Positions 36,858-44,402 of a stretch of DNA of 64,000 nt are shown here, one piece after another. The notes under the pieces were generated by a model. That model saw only the letters and a list, made by a program, of their open reading frames with translations, had not been told where the DNA came from and did not search any database. The stretch's first letter is position 1. Every line of letters begins with the position of its first letter. The DNA comes from Polyangiaceae bacterium (GTDB taxonomy: Bacteria; Myxococcota_A; Polyangia; Polyangiales; Polyangiaceae). Made by a program: the position numbers and the translations under genes. The stretch spans positions 1,178,001 to 1,242,000 of the forward strand of contig JAWKRG010000002.1 of NCBI GenBank assembly GCA_041389725.1, given 5' to 3'.

Positions 36858-37568
36858 ATGAACGCGGTGAGAAAGCTGGTTGCGCTGTTGACAGCCCTTT
36901 GCGCAGCGCCCGGCTGCGGCAGCGACGAGGGCGCGGAACCGGGCGGCGCGAAGGACGCAGGACCGGACGTCAACTACGATCCCGTGGTCATCGAGAGCAG
37001 CCAGTGCGGCGCCGTGCGCCAGCAGCATCCAACCGTGGCATCGCCGCACGTGGCGGAGTGTTCGGAGCTGACCTTCACGACGGATCCGCCGACCTCGGGA
37101 CCGCACTACGGAACTTGGGCGGCCTTCGAGGTCTATTCGGTGGCCGTGCCCTATGGCTATCTGGTTCACGCGATGGAGCACGGCGCCGTTGTGGTGTTCT
37201 ACAACTGCGAAAGCGACTGCTCGACGGAGGTATCTGCAGCAGAGAAGTGGGCTTCGAACCTGCCGTTGGATCCCAAGTGCGCGGGGAGCTCGGCCAAGCG
37301 GCGCTTGATCCTCGCTCCCTCCCCCACCCTACCGAGCCGCTGGGCCGCGGCGGCTTGGGGCGCCACGCTGCGCGCAAGCTGCTTCGAGGCTGAGGTTTTC
37401 GAAGACTTCTACCAGGGATTCTACGACAAGGCGCCCGAAAGCCTGTGCGCGGACGGCGCCGACTTGAAAAATGACGACGGCGGCCTCATCGTTCCGCCGA
37501 ACTGCGGACAAGGTGACGGCGGTGACTTCGACGGTGGCGGACCAAACATGGACAGCGGGACGGACTGA
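36858..37568 (+). CDS. DUF3105 lipoprotein
   Basis: 236 aa, exported as a lipoprotein: a hydrophobic stretch and a lipobox (CAAPGC) near residues 15-20, then a short linker. The DUF3105 core reads PPTSGPHYG, VPYGYLVHAMEHGAVVVFYNC, with the conserved histidines and glutamate that probably bind metal. The C-terminal tail is Gly/Asp-rich. Function is not known, although DUF3105 proteins are usually membrane-anchored and often near secreted enzymes. It is followed by a gene for another lipoprotein starting four bases after its stop. Confidence 0.85.
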   Translation: MNAVRKLVALLTALCAAPGCGSDEGAEPGGAKDAGPDVNYDPVVIESSQCGAVRQQHPTVASPHVAECSELTFTTDPPTSGPHYGTWAAFEVYSVAVPYGYLVHAMEHGAVVVFYNCESDCSTEVSAAEKWASNLPLDPKCAGSSAKRRLILAPSPTLPSRWAAAAWGATLRASCFEAEVFEDFYQGFYDKAPESLCADGADLKNDDGGLIVPPNCGQGDGGDFDGGGPNMDSGTD

Positions 37569-37572
37569 GGCG

Positions 37573-39147
37573 ATGCGTGCTTCGGATCGGCAGCCTCGCC
37601 GGCGAGCGCAGACGTCGCGAACCGGACTAAGCATCGTCACCGCGGCGTTGGCGCTTTCGCTGGCAAGCGCATGCGGCTCGAGCGCCGATCCGGACGAACG
37701 CGGCGCGCCCACCGAGACCAAGCTGCCGAAGGACGCGCTGCCCGATGGCCTGTTCGCAGACTTCTTGGACGGCAAGTTCGACGGCACGGGGCACCCGCTG
37801 GACGCGGAAGTGTGGCAAGCGGAGAGCGAGTGCGCAGCGACCACGGGCTTTGCCATGGGAAGCCGCCAAGATTTTCATCCCAGCTTCGACGCCGCGGGAA
37901 CGGCGTGCCGCGCGAACAGCAAGGTGATCGGGCGCGGTCGCTTCACGTTGAACCTGCGCGCGCTTGCGATGGCACAGTGCGAAGGACAGGCGTGCGAAGG
38001 CGACGTGCTGCGACTGCGCGTGTCGAGCACGAGCGGGACCGCGCTCGCCGAGCGCACCGTGAAGAGCAAGGAGTTCCTGACCGCCGGCACCTGGCAAAAC
38101 GTGGGCCTGCCCTTCACCAACAGCGCCGACGGCGCGGTTACGATCGAAGTGGAGTGGCTGGCCACGGCGCGCGTGCAGCTTGACTACGCCGAGCTGTTTC
38201 GCACCGAGCGACAGCTGATCTTGTCACCACCCTCGGGAGTGTTCGATGCCGCGGCGGAGCTGGCCTTCGAGGCGCACGACCCGCCCGACGGCGCGAGTCT
38301 GAAGCTCGCCTGCGACGAGCTGGATCTGACGGACACGCTGTCGACCTTGCTCGCGAACGGCACGGCCAGCGAAGAGATCACCGACTATCGGCGCTTGGTG
38401 ACGGTGCCCGCGGCGGATCTGCTGACCACTTGCCCGACAGATACGCGCTTGCGAGTCAGTGTGGTGACGGGATCCTGGGTGCGCGCGACGAGCCGGCTGA
38501 CCCGGCAGTCTACCGATGCGCCCTGCACCTTCAGCCCCGACACCACGCGCGTGCTACTCACGGGGTTCGAGCCCTTTCCCGCGGACTCGACGCGCGACAA
38601 CAGCTCGGAGCAGGCCGTAGCGGCCTTCGATCCGGCGAGCGTGCCCGGCATCAGCGTGATGAAGCTGACCCTGCCCGTGGAATTCGACACCGCCGCGGGC
38701 ATGATCCAGAGCGTCATTGCCCGCTGCCAGCCCGACATCGTGGTCGGTTTCGGCCAGGGCCGCTCGGAAGTCGATCTGGAGACGACGGCCTACAACAAGA
38801 AGGACTCGTCGGCGATTGCGGGCGGCGTTCCAGACAATCGCGGCATCATCGCTGGCGGCGAGCCCATCGTGCCTTCGGGCCCCGCGGAGCTGACGAGCGG
38901 TTTGCCGGTGGATGCCATCCTGGCCGATCTGCAAAGCCAGGGCATCGCGTCGGGCCTGTCCGACGATCCGGGGCGCTACATCTGCAACAACTTGTTCTAC
39001 CGCATCATGACGGAAGCTGGCAGCGCCGGCCTGCGCGGCGGATTCGTGCACTTGCCTCGCATCGCCAACGTGACCGACGCGGATCGCGACATGTTGCGCA
39101 ACGTGGTCAAAAGCGTGGTGCAGCACACGCTGAACACCACGCCCTGA
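37573..39147 (+). CDS. Lipoprotein with C-terminal pyroglutamyl-peptidase I (C15) domain
   Basis: 524 aa. The N-terminus is a lipoprotein signal (lipobox LASAC), then an N-terminal region of about 280 residues with two beta-sandwich-like halves. The C-terminal domain is a C15 pyrrolidone-carboxylate peptidase, starting TRVLLTGFEPFP, with catalytic Glu399 (SEVD), Cys471 (RYICNNLFY) and His493 (FVHLP). Such peptidases remove N-terminal pyroglutamate and are normally small cytoplasmic proteins of about 215 aa, so a surface lipoprotein form is unusual. The start is four bases after the DUF3105 stop, suggesting an operon. Activity outside the cytoplasm is an inference. Confidence 0.85.
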   Translation: MRASDRQPRRRAQTSRTGLSIVTAALALSLASACGSSADPDERGAPTETKLPKDALPDGLFADFLDGKFDGTGHPLDAEVWQAESECAATTGFAMGSRQDFHPSFDAAGTACRANSKVIGRGRFTLNLRALAMAQCEGQACEGDVLRLRVSSTSGTALAERTVKSKEFLTAGTWQNVGLPFTNSADGAVTIEVEWLATARVQLDYAELFRTERQLILSPPSGVFDAAAELAFEAHDPPDGASLKLACDELDLTDTLSTLLANGTASEEITDYRRLVTVPAADLLTTCPTDTRLRVSVVTGSWVRATSRLTRQSTDAPCTFSPDTTRVLLTGFEPFPADSTRDNSSEQAVAAFDPASVPGISVMKLTLPVEFDTAAGMIQSVIARCQPDIVVGFGQGRSEVDLETTAYNKKDSSAIAGGVPDNRGIIAGGEPIVPSGPAELTSGLPVDAILADLQSQGIASGLSDDPGRYICNNLFYRIMTEAGSAGLRGGFVHLPRIANVTDADRDMLRNVVKSVVQHTLNTTP

Positions 39148-39159
39148 GATCGTCTTCCG

Positions 39160-39262
39160 AATGGAGGAAGAAGAAGATTCACAAGAAGGGCGGAGGCACG
39201 GAAGGGGTGGGGAATGTTCCCTTCCTCTCATCTTCCCAACTTCCGAACTTCCTGTGCTCTCT
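39160..39262. other. Purine-rich then pyrimidine-rich intergenic tract
   Basis: About 57 bases almost entirely of A and G are followed by about 45 bases mainly of C and T. Short complementary parts (GGAAGGG with CCCTTCC) could pair. It lies downstream of the pyroglutamyl-peptidase gene and may serve as a terminator. The remainder of the gap to the GspC-like gene has no other feature. Confidence 0.4.
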
Positions 39263-39428
39263 TGGCTCGGGCAGCGTGGCTGTTCGCACGCGCAAAATGC
39301 GGTGACAGAGCGGCAAAGGGGGTGGGCGGCCGAGTCAACTTGTCTGCCGAGCCGTGGTGCTCCTCGACGAATTGCTGCGAGAACGCGTGGTTCGGGAGCT
39401 GGCACGGTCGTCGCAACGAGCGCCGATC

Positions 39429-40367
39429 ATGTCGCTGCTGAAGCCGCGGGCCTTGGGCGTTGGAAAGGGGATTGGATTGGCGGCGGTCAGCTGCTTCGCC
39501 AGCTTTGCCTTGGGTGATCTCGCCCCCTGGCTCGTGTTCAACGGCCGGTCCGCGCAGATGAGTCACGAACAACCGAGCGAAGTCGCGCCCCTGGGCGTGG
39601 CGCCGCAGACTCCGGAAACCTCACGCGGCCCGACCCCTTCCAAGCCACTGCAAGCTCGACCACGCGCGCTGGCTTCCGATCCCTTGCAGGCTCAGCGCTG
39701 CGCAGGTCTCTCCCTCGGCATCGTGGCGGAGTTTCCGAACGCTCGCGATTCGCTCGCAACCCTGCGCACGAAGGACGGGCGCAGTCGCACGCTGCGCTTC
39801 GGCGGAAGCGTGGACGGAGCGCGCCTCGTGTATGTGGGCACGGATCCGCAGCGCGGACGACCCACGGCGTGGATGCTCGAACAGCAGCGTCTCTGTCGTG
39901 TAGCCATGTTCGAGGCTCCCGCCGTCGACGCAGCTGACGGGCAGCATGGGAACTCGCAGCATGAGGGAGGCTCTGGCAACGCGGGCCTGGGAGCGGCCAC
40001 GGGTAGGCAAGGAGCGGCCGCCGCTGCGGGAGCGACGCACCCGGCCATCGTGCCCCTCGACGACACTCACTACCGCGTGGACCGCTCGCTGGTGGGAGAT
40101 CTGTTGCGCGATCCCGGACTCTTGGCGTCCGGCGTGATCGCCAGTCCCGCCCAAGGCGCCTTCGTGGTGCATCGGCTCACGCCGCACTCGCTGCCAGCGA
40201 AGCTCGGCGTGAGGCAGGGCGATCGCATCACGCAGGTGAACGGCATCGACGTCTCTGACGTCGAGGGTCTGATGCGAGCCGCAGCGAGCCTCAGCCGCGC
40301 CCAGGACTTGCGCCTGCGATTGCTGCGCGACGGAAGGCGCGTCGAACTGCGCTACGCCATCGAGTAG
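39429..40367 (+). CDS. GspC-like protein with PDZ domain
   Basis: About 312 aa from ATG 39429 (GTG 39354 would add 25 residues). A membrane helix lies at about 11-35 (GIGLAAVSCFASFALGDLA), then a periplasmic linker and an HR-like domain (about 90-150). After a Gly/Ala-rich stretch, the end is a GspC-type module: YRVDRSLVGDLLRDPGLLASG, then a PDZ with LGVRQGDRITQVNGIDVSDVEG. In type II secretion, GspC links the inner-membrane assembly to the GspD secretin. No other gsp gene is in the window, so it is an orphan copy or belongs to a scattered set. Confidence 0.78.
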   Translation: MSLLKPRALGVGKGIGLAAVSCFASFALGDLAPWLVFNGRSAQMSHEQPSEVAPLGVAPQTPETSRGPTPSKPLQARPRALASDPLQAQRCAGLSLGIVAEFPNARDSLATLRTKDGRSRTLRFGGSVDGARLVYVGTDPQRGRPTAWMLEQQRLCRVAMFEAPAVDAADGQHGNSQHEGGSGNAGLGAATGRQGAAAAAGATHPAIVPLDDTHYRVDRSLVGDLLRDPGLLASGVIASPAQGAFVVHRLTPHSLPAKLGVRQGDRITQVNGIDVSDVEGLMRAAASLSRAQDLRLRLLRDGRRVELRYAIE

Positions 40368-40379
40368 CGTTCCCGTTGG

Positions 40380-40745
40380 CTAGCGCTGTGCGGCGTTGCG
40401 GCTGGTTTCAGCTTTTTGGTTCGGCTCGCCGCTGAGGGTGATCAAGTAGCGCAGGATGGAGTTCGCTTCGTCGTCGCTGATGCGGACCCCGTGCTTGTTG
40501 CGCATCTCGTCCACGGCGTGCTGCCACGCATCGGGAGGAAACTCATGGGGCAAGTGCAGGTGGTGGCAGCCCGTGCAGCGCTTGGTGTAGTCACTGCGCC
40601 CGCGCTCCAAGTCCTGCACCGAGGTGCCCGGCCAGCGTGCCTGCGCCGTGCCGACGTGAGTGTCCGTGGCATGCGGCAGAGCTGCGCTGCACGCGACAGC
40701 GAGGCTGGCAGCCGCCAGGACCGAGAACACGAGCTTGGAAGTCAT
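40380..40745 (-). CDS. Small c-type cytochrome lipoprotein
   Basis: 121 aa. Signal peptide with lipobox LAVACS, then one haem-binding motif CTGCHH (C-x2-C-H), followed by a conserved-looking helical part with a methionine at MRNKHG that could be the second haem ligand. Likely a periplasmic or outer-membrane electron carrier. The start ATG overlaps the stop of the beta-barrel gene upstream (ATGA), so both are one translational unit; the neighbour suggests a role near the outer membrane. Confidence 0.85.
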   Translation of the reverse strand: MTSKLVFSVLAAASLAVACSAALPHATDTHVGTAQARWPGTSVQDLERGRSDYTKRCTGCHHLHLPHEFPPDAWQHAVDEMRNKHGVRISDDEANSILRYLITLSGEPNQKAETSRNAAQR

Positions 40746-41572
40746 TGCAGATGCAGACCGAGGAGGAGCCGCGTCGTGTAGCGCTCCTGATGCTCCAGGT
40801 CCAGCGCCGAGTCTTCGCTGGCCCCTTTCAGGGCGACTACTTGCGGCAGAAAGCTGATGGCTGCCCACCATCCCTCCTGGGAAAAGCCCAAGGTTGGCCC
40901 CGCGAACAGCGTCGAGCTCTCCAGTTCTTCGGCGTTCTCGAACTCGTTCACGTTGCGGACCTCGACGCCGACGCTGAAGCGGTCGGTGACGAAGTAGGCA
41001 GCACCCACGTCGAGCTCCAGCACGATTTCCTTCTCGGTCTCGTCGGGATCCTCGAACTCGACTTCGTACTCACCCACCACGTTGGCGGCGATAACGACGG
41101 AGTCCAGCTTCTTGTCGACGAGCACCTTGCCCTCGAGCTCCGCTTCTGCGGGGCCAAGGGCACCCTCGACGTACAAGCCGAGCCCGACCGGATCGGCTAC
41201 GGGATCCGCCAGCTGTAGCTTCCATTCGTTTGAGATGCTCTTGAACTCGAAACCCGAGCCTCGAACGGTCTGGGAAGCCCCGGTGTTCGGATCCACGACG
41301 ACCGTGTCGGCAGTGGTAGCCGACATGTTCCAGTACAGGGCGGTCTGTAGCCCCTCGACCACCCCAGCCTCGAACTCGAGGCGCTGGTCGAAGCGGCTGT
41401 AGTAGTTCTGACGCTTGAAGCGCCAGGTGGTCCACGGCTCCAGCTCGACCTGACCCGGCTGGAGCACGGCGGTCTCGTAGGTGTAGGTGAAATGACGCTC
41501 ATTGGCGCTGGCCGCAGCCGCGCAAGTGAAGAGGGCGCCCGCGACTAGGAGCGCACGACGTGTGATCGACAT
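40742..41572 (-). CDS. Predicted outer-membrane beta-barrel protein
   Basis: 276 aa from ATG 41572, with signal peptide cleaved near ASA (before NERHFTYTY). The mature sequence is a string of amphipathic strands rich in aromatic residues (TYETAVLQPGQVELEPWTTW, then FDQRLEFEAG), several acidic loops and a final short strand (LLLGLHLQ). This is typical of small outer-membrane barrels; it recalls DUF6662-type proteins, which I cannot confirm. It is cotranslated with a c-type cytochrome, so a redox or metal-related role is possible. A Fur-box-like palindrome lies just upstream. Confidence 0.68.
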   Translation of the reverse strand: MSITRRALLVAGALFTCAAAASANERHFTYTYETAVLQPGQVELEPWTTWRFKRQNYYSRFDQRLEFEAGVVEGLQTALYWNMSATTADTVVVDPNTGASQTVRGSGFEFKSISNEWKLQLADPVADPVGLGLYVEGALGPAEAELEGKVLVDKKLDSVVIAANVVGEYEVEFEDPDETEKEIVLELDVGAAYFVTDRFSVGVEVRNVNEFENAEELESSTLFAGPTLGFSQEGWWAAISFLPQVVALKGASEDSALDLEHQERYTTRLLLGLHLQ

Positions 41573-41592
41573 GCGGCGGACTGTGCCCTTAT

Positions 41593-41607
41593 TGAAAACG
41601 ACTTTCA
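41593..41607 (-). promoter_or_regulatory. Possible Fur box
   Basis: TGAAAACGACTTTCA reads as TGAAAGTCGTTTTCA in the direction of the gene and matches 13 of 15 positions of TGAAAATCATTTTCA, a common Fur-box form. It lies 20 bases before the beta-barrel gene start at 41572, in an AT-rich patch that stands out from the GC-rich surroundings. If real, iron would control the barrel and cytochrome genes. Confidence 0.45.
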
Positions 41608-41660
41608 ACTTCATTTTCATAAAAAGCGAGCCTCGGCAGCCAAATTTTGAGAATCATGGA

Positions 41661-42737
41661 TCAAATTGGCTTGCAGCAGACGGTGACCGGGTCCGTCGGG
41701 GTCACGGCTCCGGAAACCGTGCCGCCGCTCGGCGCGCAGGTGGCCCCCGATGACGAGTGCAGGGTCATCCGAGTCGCGAAGGTGCCGTAGGTCGGATCGA
41801 TCGGGATGGCGCTGCAGGAGCTGCTCAGGACGATCTCGCCGGAACCACAGCTGGTCTGAGAAGTGAAGAGTGAGGGCGCACTCGCCGAATTGCACACGGT
41901 GCCGGTCGGCGCCCCGCAAGTACAGGGAACACAGTCGCGTCCATCTTGCCAAGAGCGATAGAGGATGCGCTTGCTGTACCCACCGGGACACGCCACGTCG
42001 CCGTCCCGAGAGATGCAGTACGCTCCCTCCGTGTTCGGCGGCGCGCAGATCTCGCTGCCGCTGCAGCCGGCGCCAGCCGCAGCACGACAGACGCGCACGT
42101 CGTCGGGAAAGCTCGGACTGGGGAATGCTTTCTGACCGGAACTGCTGGGCGCGCAGCTGCCACCGACTACCCTCGGCAAACCGTTCAACTTGACGGACTT
42201 CGGCCCGAACAACTGTTCTCCGACGTTCAGGCAGGTGCCATAGCCCTCGAATACGTACGGTTTCACTCCACCAGTGCAACCGGTGTTGTTGTACAGCAAC
42301 GCATCCCACCCACAGTGCGTTCCCGTCGCCGCGTCGCAAGTGCAAGTGGGGCAGGTGCTGGTGCCCGAGACGCTGACCTCGATGCCGCCCTTGGCGAATT
42401 CACTGTCGAACGGTGCACCGCAATTGACGTTGGCGCGCCAGGCGATTGGCCCCACGAAGCCCGCGGGCACTGGCTCCACGCAGGCGTAGCCGCCGCCGGT
42501 GCAGTCGGGGTCGGCGCAATCCACCAGCTGATCGCCGTCGTCATCTTTGCCGTTGTCGCAGATCTCGTTGCCCGTGCTGACACCGCCAGTTCCGCCGATA
42601 CCGCCTCCACCGGCTCCGGCGCTTCCCCCCACGCCGCCACCGTCTGCTTGGTCGTCGTACTCACCGGCGACACCCAGCACGCTGGTGCAGCCCAGGGCGC
42701 ACCCAAACAGTAAAGGAAGAAGGAGGAGTCGCGCCAT
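41661..42737 (-). CDS. Cys-rich lipoprotein with EICDNG-type motif
   Basis: 358 aa, signal peptide with lipobox ALGCTS (Cys17), then a Gly/Ala-rich linker. A short module follows with EICDNGKDDDGDQLVDCADP, an Asp/Cys-rich repeat well known from myxobacterial surface proteins. The C-terminal 250 residues hold many cysteines in a regular pattern, so it is likely an extracellular disulphide-rich protein. Nothing indicates an enzymatic function. It is followed immediately by fabH on the same strand, three bases apart, but the two are unlikely to be functionally related. Confidence 0.75.
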   Translation of the reverse strand: MARLLLLPLLFGCALGCTSVLGVAGEYDDQADGGGVGGSAGAGGGGIGGTGGVSTGNEICDNGKDDDGDQLVDCADPDCTGGGYACVEPVPAGFVGPIAWRANVNCGAPFDSEFAKGGIEVSVSGTSTCPTCTCDAATGTHCGWDALLYNNTGCTGGVKPYVFEGYGTCLNVGEQLFGPKSVKLNGLPRVVGGSCAPSSSGQKAFPSPSFPDDVRVCRAAAGAGCSGSEICAPPNTEGAYCISRDGDVACPGGYSKRILYRSWQDGRDCVPCTCGAPTGTVCNSASAPSLFTSQTSCGSGEIVLSSSCSAIPIDPTYGTFATRMTLHSSSGATCAPSGGTVSGAVTPTDPVTVCCKPI

Positions 42738-42740
42738 GGA

Positions 42741-43739
42741 TCAAAACCTCATTACGCCGCCTGCCCAAGTGTAGCCGGCCCCGAAGGCCGCATACAGCAC
42801 CAGCGTATCATCCTTGACCCGACCTTCCTGAAACGCCCGGTCGAGGGCCATGGGAATCGTGGCTGCGGTGGTGTTGCCGAACTTCTCGATGTTGTGAACC
42901 ACCTTCTCTTCGTCGAGTTCGAGCCGCCACCCCACCAGCTGATTGATGCGCATGTTGGCTTGGTGCGGCACGAACAGATCCACGTCTTTGATGCCGAGCC
43001 CGGCGGCCGAGAGGACTTCTTGCGCGACCTCGGGCATCTTGTCCGTGGCCCAGCGAAAGACCTGCTTGCCTTTCATCTTGGGATAGTGCCGCGCCTCGTC
43101 CAGCATTTCCTGGGTAAGTCGGGGAATGTACTTGGACGCGGGTGCCTCTACCCACAGCTCTTCCGCGCCGACTCCGTCTGCATGCAAGGCGATGCTGAGG
43201 AGCCCGTGCTCGTCATCCCGAGACTTGCCCACGATGGCGGCGCCCGCGCCATCGCCAAACAACACCGCCACGTCTCGCCCTCGATCCGTGAAGTCCAGGC
43301 CCGTGCTGTGCACTTCGCTACCGACGAGCAAGACGTGCTCGTACATGCCGGAGCGAATCCACGCGTCCGCAACGGAAAGGCCGTAGAGGAAGCCCGAGCA
43401 CTGGTTGCGAATGTCGAGGGCGGGCACGCCAGGCAAGCCCAACTTGTGCCCGAGCAGACAGCCGGAGCCGGGAAAGTTGTAGTCCGGCGACAGGGTCGCG
43501 AAGATGATGGCGTCGATCTTCGACTTGTCGATGCCGGCGTGCACCAGGGCTCGCTCCGTCGCCGGCACCGCCAAGTCGCTGGCGCCGATACCGTCGCGCT
43601 CGATGAACCGTCGCTCCTTGATGCCGCTGCGCTGGACGATCCACTCGTCCGTCGTGGTCATCAGTTTGGCCAAGTCGTCGTTGGTGACGACCCGCTCCGG
43701 AACGTAGCTACCCACACCAAGAATCGTCGAACGCGTCAT
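42741..43739 (-). CDS. fabH: Beta-ketoacyl-ACP synthase III (FabH)
   Basis: Condenses acyl-CoA with malonyl-ACP in the first step of fatty acid elongation. 332 aa, with the catalytic triad at Cys114 (RNQCSGF), His259 (VPHQAN) and Asn289 (FGNTTAAT). TTTDEWIVQRSGIKERR near the start and the terminal FGAGYTWAG segment are family hallmarks. The active-site context RNQCSGF differs from the usual NAACSGF, as in some variants that make unusual starters. ATG 43739 follows AGGAAAGGA. It is divergent from def. Confidence 0.93.
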   Translation of the reverse strand: MTRSTILGVGSYVPERVVTNDDLAKLMTTTDEWIVQRSGIKERRFIERDGIGASDLAVPATERALVHAGIDKSKIDAIIFATLSPDYNFPGSGCLLGHKLGLPGVPALDIRNQCSGFLYGLSVADAWIRSGMYEHVLLVGSEVHSTGLDFTDRGRDVAVLFGDGAGAAIVGKSRDDEHGLLSIALHADGVGAEELWVEAPASKYIPRLTQEMLDEARHYPKMKGKQVFRWATDKMPEVAQEVLSAAGLGIKDVDLFVPHQANMRINQLVGWRLELDEEKVVHNIEKFGNTTAATIPMALDRAFQEGRVKDDTLVLYAAFGAGYTWAGGVMRF

Positions 43740-43805
43740 GAAGTCCTTTCCTGCTTCGCGGCGGCCGCAGCCTGCCAAACGAGGACAGTACACCGATTTT
43801 CGCGA

Positions 43806-43811
43806 TAGCAT
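43806..43811 (+). promoter_or_regulatory. Candidate -10 element for def (leaderless)
   Basis: TAGCAT is followed by exactly six bases and then the ATG at 43818; there is no ribosome binding site. A weak AGGACA lies 18 bases upstream as a possible -35. Confidence 0.35.
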
Positions 43812-43817
43812 CCGCCG

Positions 43818-44396
43818 ATGGCCATCCGCAAAATCGCTCAGCTGGGACATCCCGTCCTGCGTCAACGAGCCCAGGAACTACCGGCGGGGGAAATCCCTTC
43901 TGCAGCCATTCAAAGGCTGATGGATGACATGGTGGAGACCATGCGTGACGCCGGCGGCGCCGGCCTGGCAGCACCGCAAGTCCACGAGTCGTTACGCATT
44001 GCGGCAATCGAGGTGGGAGACAACCCTCGCTACCCCGACCTGCCTGGGCAACCGTTGCTGGTACTGGTGAACCCGATCATCACGCCCTTGGTCGACCTGC
44101 CACTGCGCGACCAGGACTCGGTGACGATGTACGAAGGCTGCCTGAGCGTCCACGGGCTGCGTGGCAGAGTTCGTCGGCCGCGCAAGATTCGGGTCCAAGG
44201 GCTGGATCGCGACGGCGCGCCCTTCGATCGCGTCGTCGAAGGACTGCTTGCCGCCGTGTTCCAACACGAGTGCGACCATCTCGACGGCGTACTGTTCGTC
44301 GACCGCGCAGAACCATCCACCCTCTGCTTCCTGGAAGAATACGCGCGCTTCGTCCCGACCGATGCCCGCATGATCGACGGTGCCACACCCACGTAG
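43818..44396 (+). CDS. def: Peptide deformylase
   Basis: Removes formyl groups from N-termini of new proteins. 192 aa, with motif 1 GAGLAAPQ (47-54), motif 2 EGCLS (Cys108) and motif 3 QHECDHLDG (His150, Glu151, His154); metal binding by Cys and both His is complete. The start ATG 43818 begins just before the conserved helix MAIRKIAQLGHPVLRQ. The gene lies alone, divergent from fabH and converging with the hybrid kinase gene. Confidence 0.96.
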   Translation: MAIRKIAQLGHPVLRQRAQELPAGEIPSAAIQRLMDDMVETMRDAGGAGLAAPQVHESLRIAAIEVGDNPRYPDLPGQPLLVLVNPIITPLVDLPLRDQDSVTMYEGCLSVHGLRGRVRRPRKIRVQGLDRDGAPFDRVVEGLLAAVFQHECDHLDGVLFVDRAEPSTLCFLEEYARFVPTDARMIDGATPT

Positions 44397-44402
44397 TGCG
44401 GG

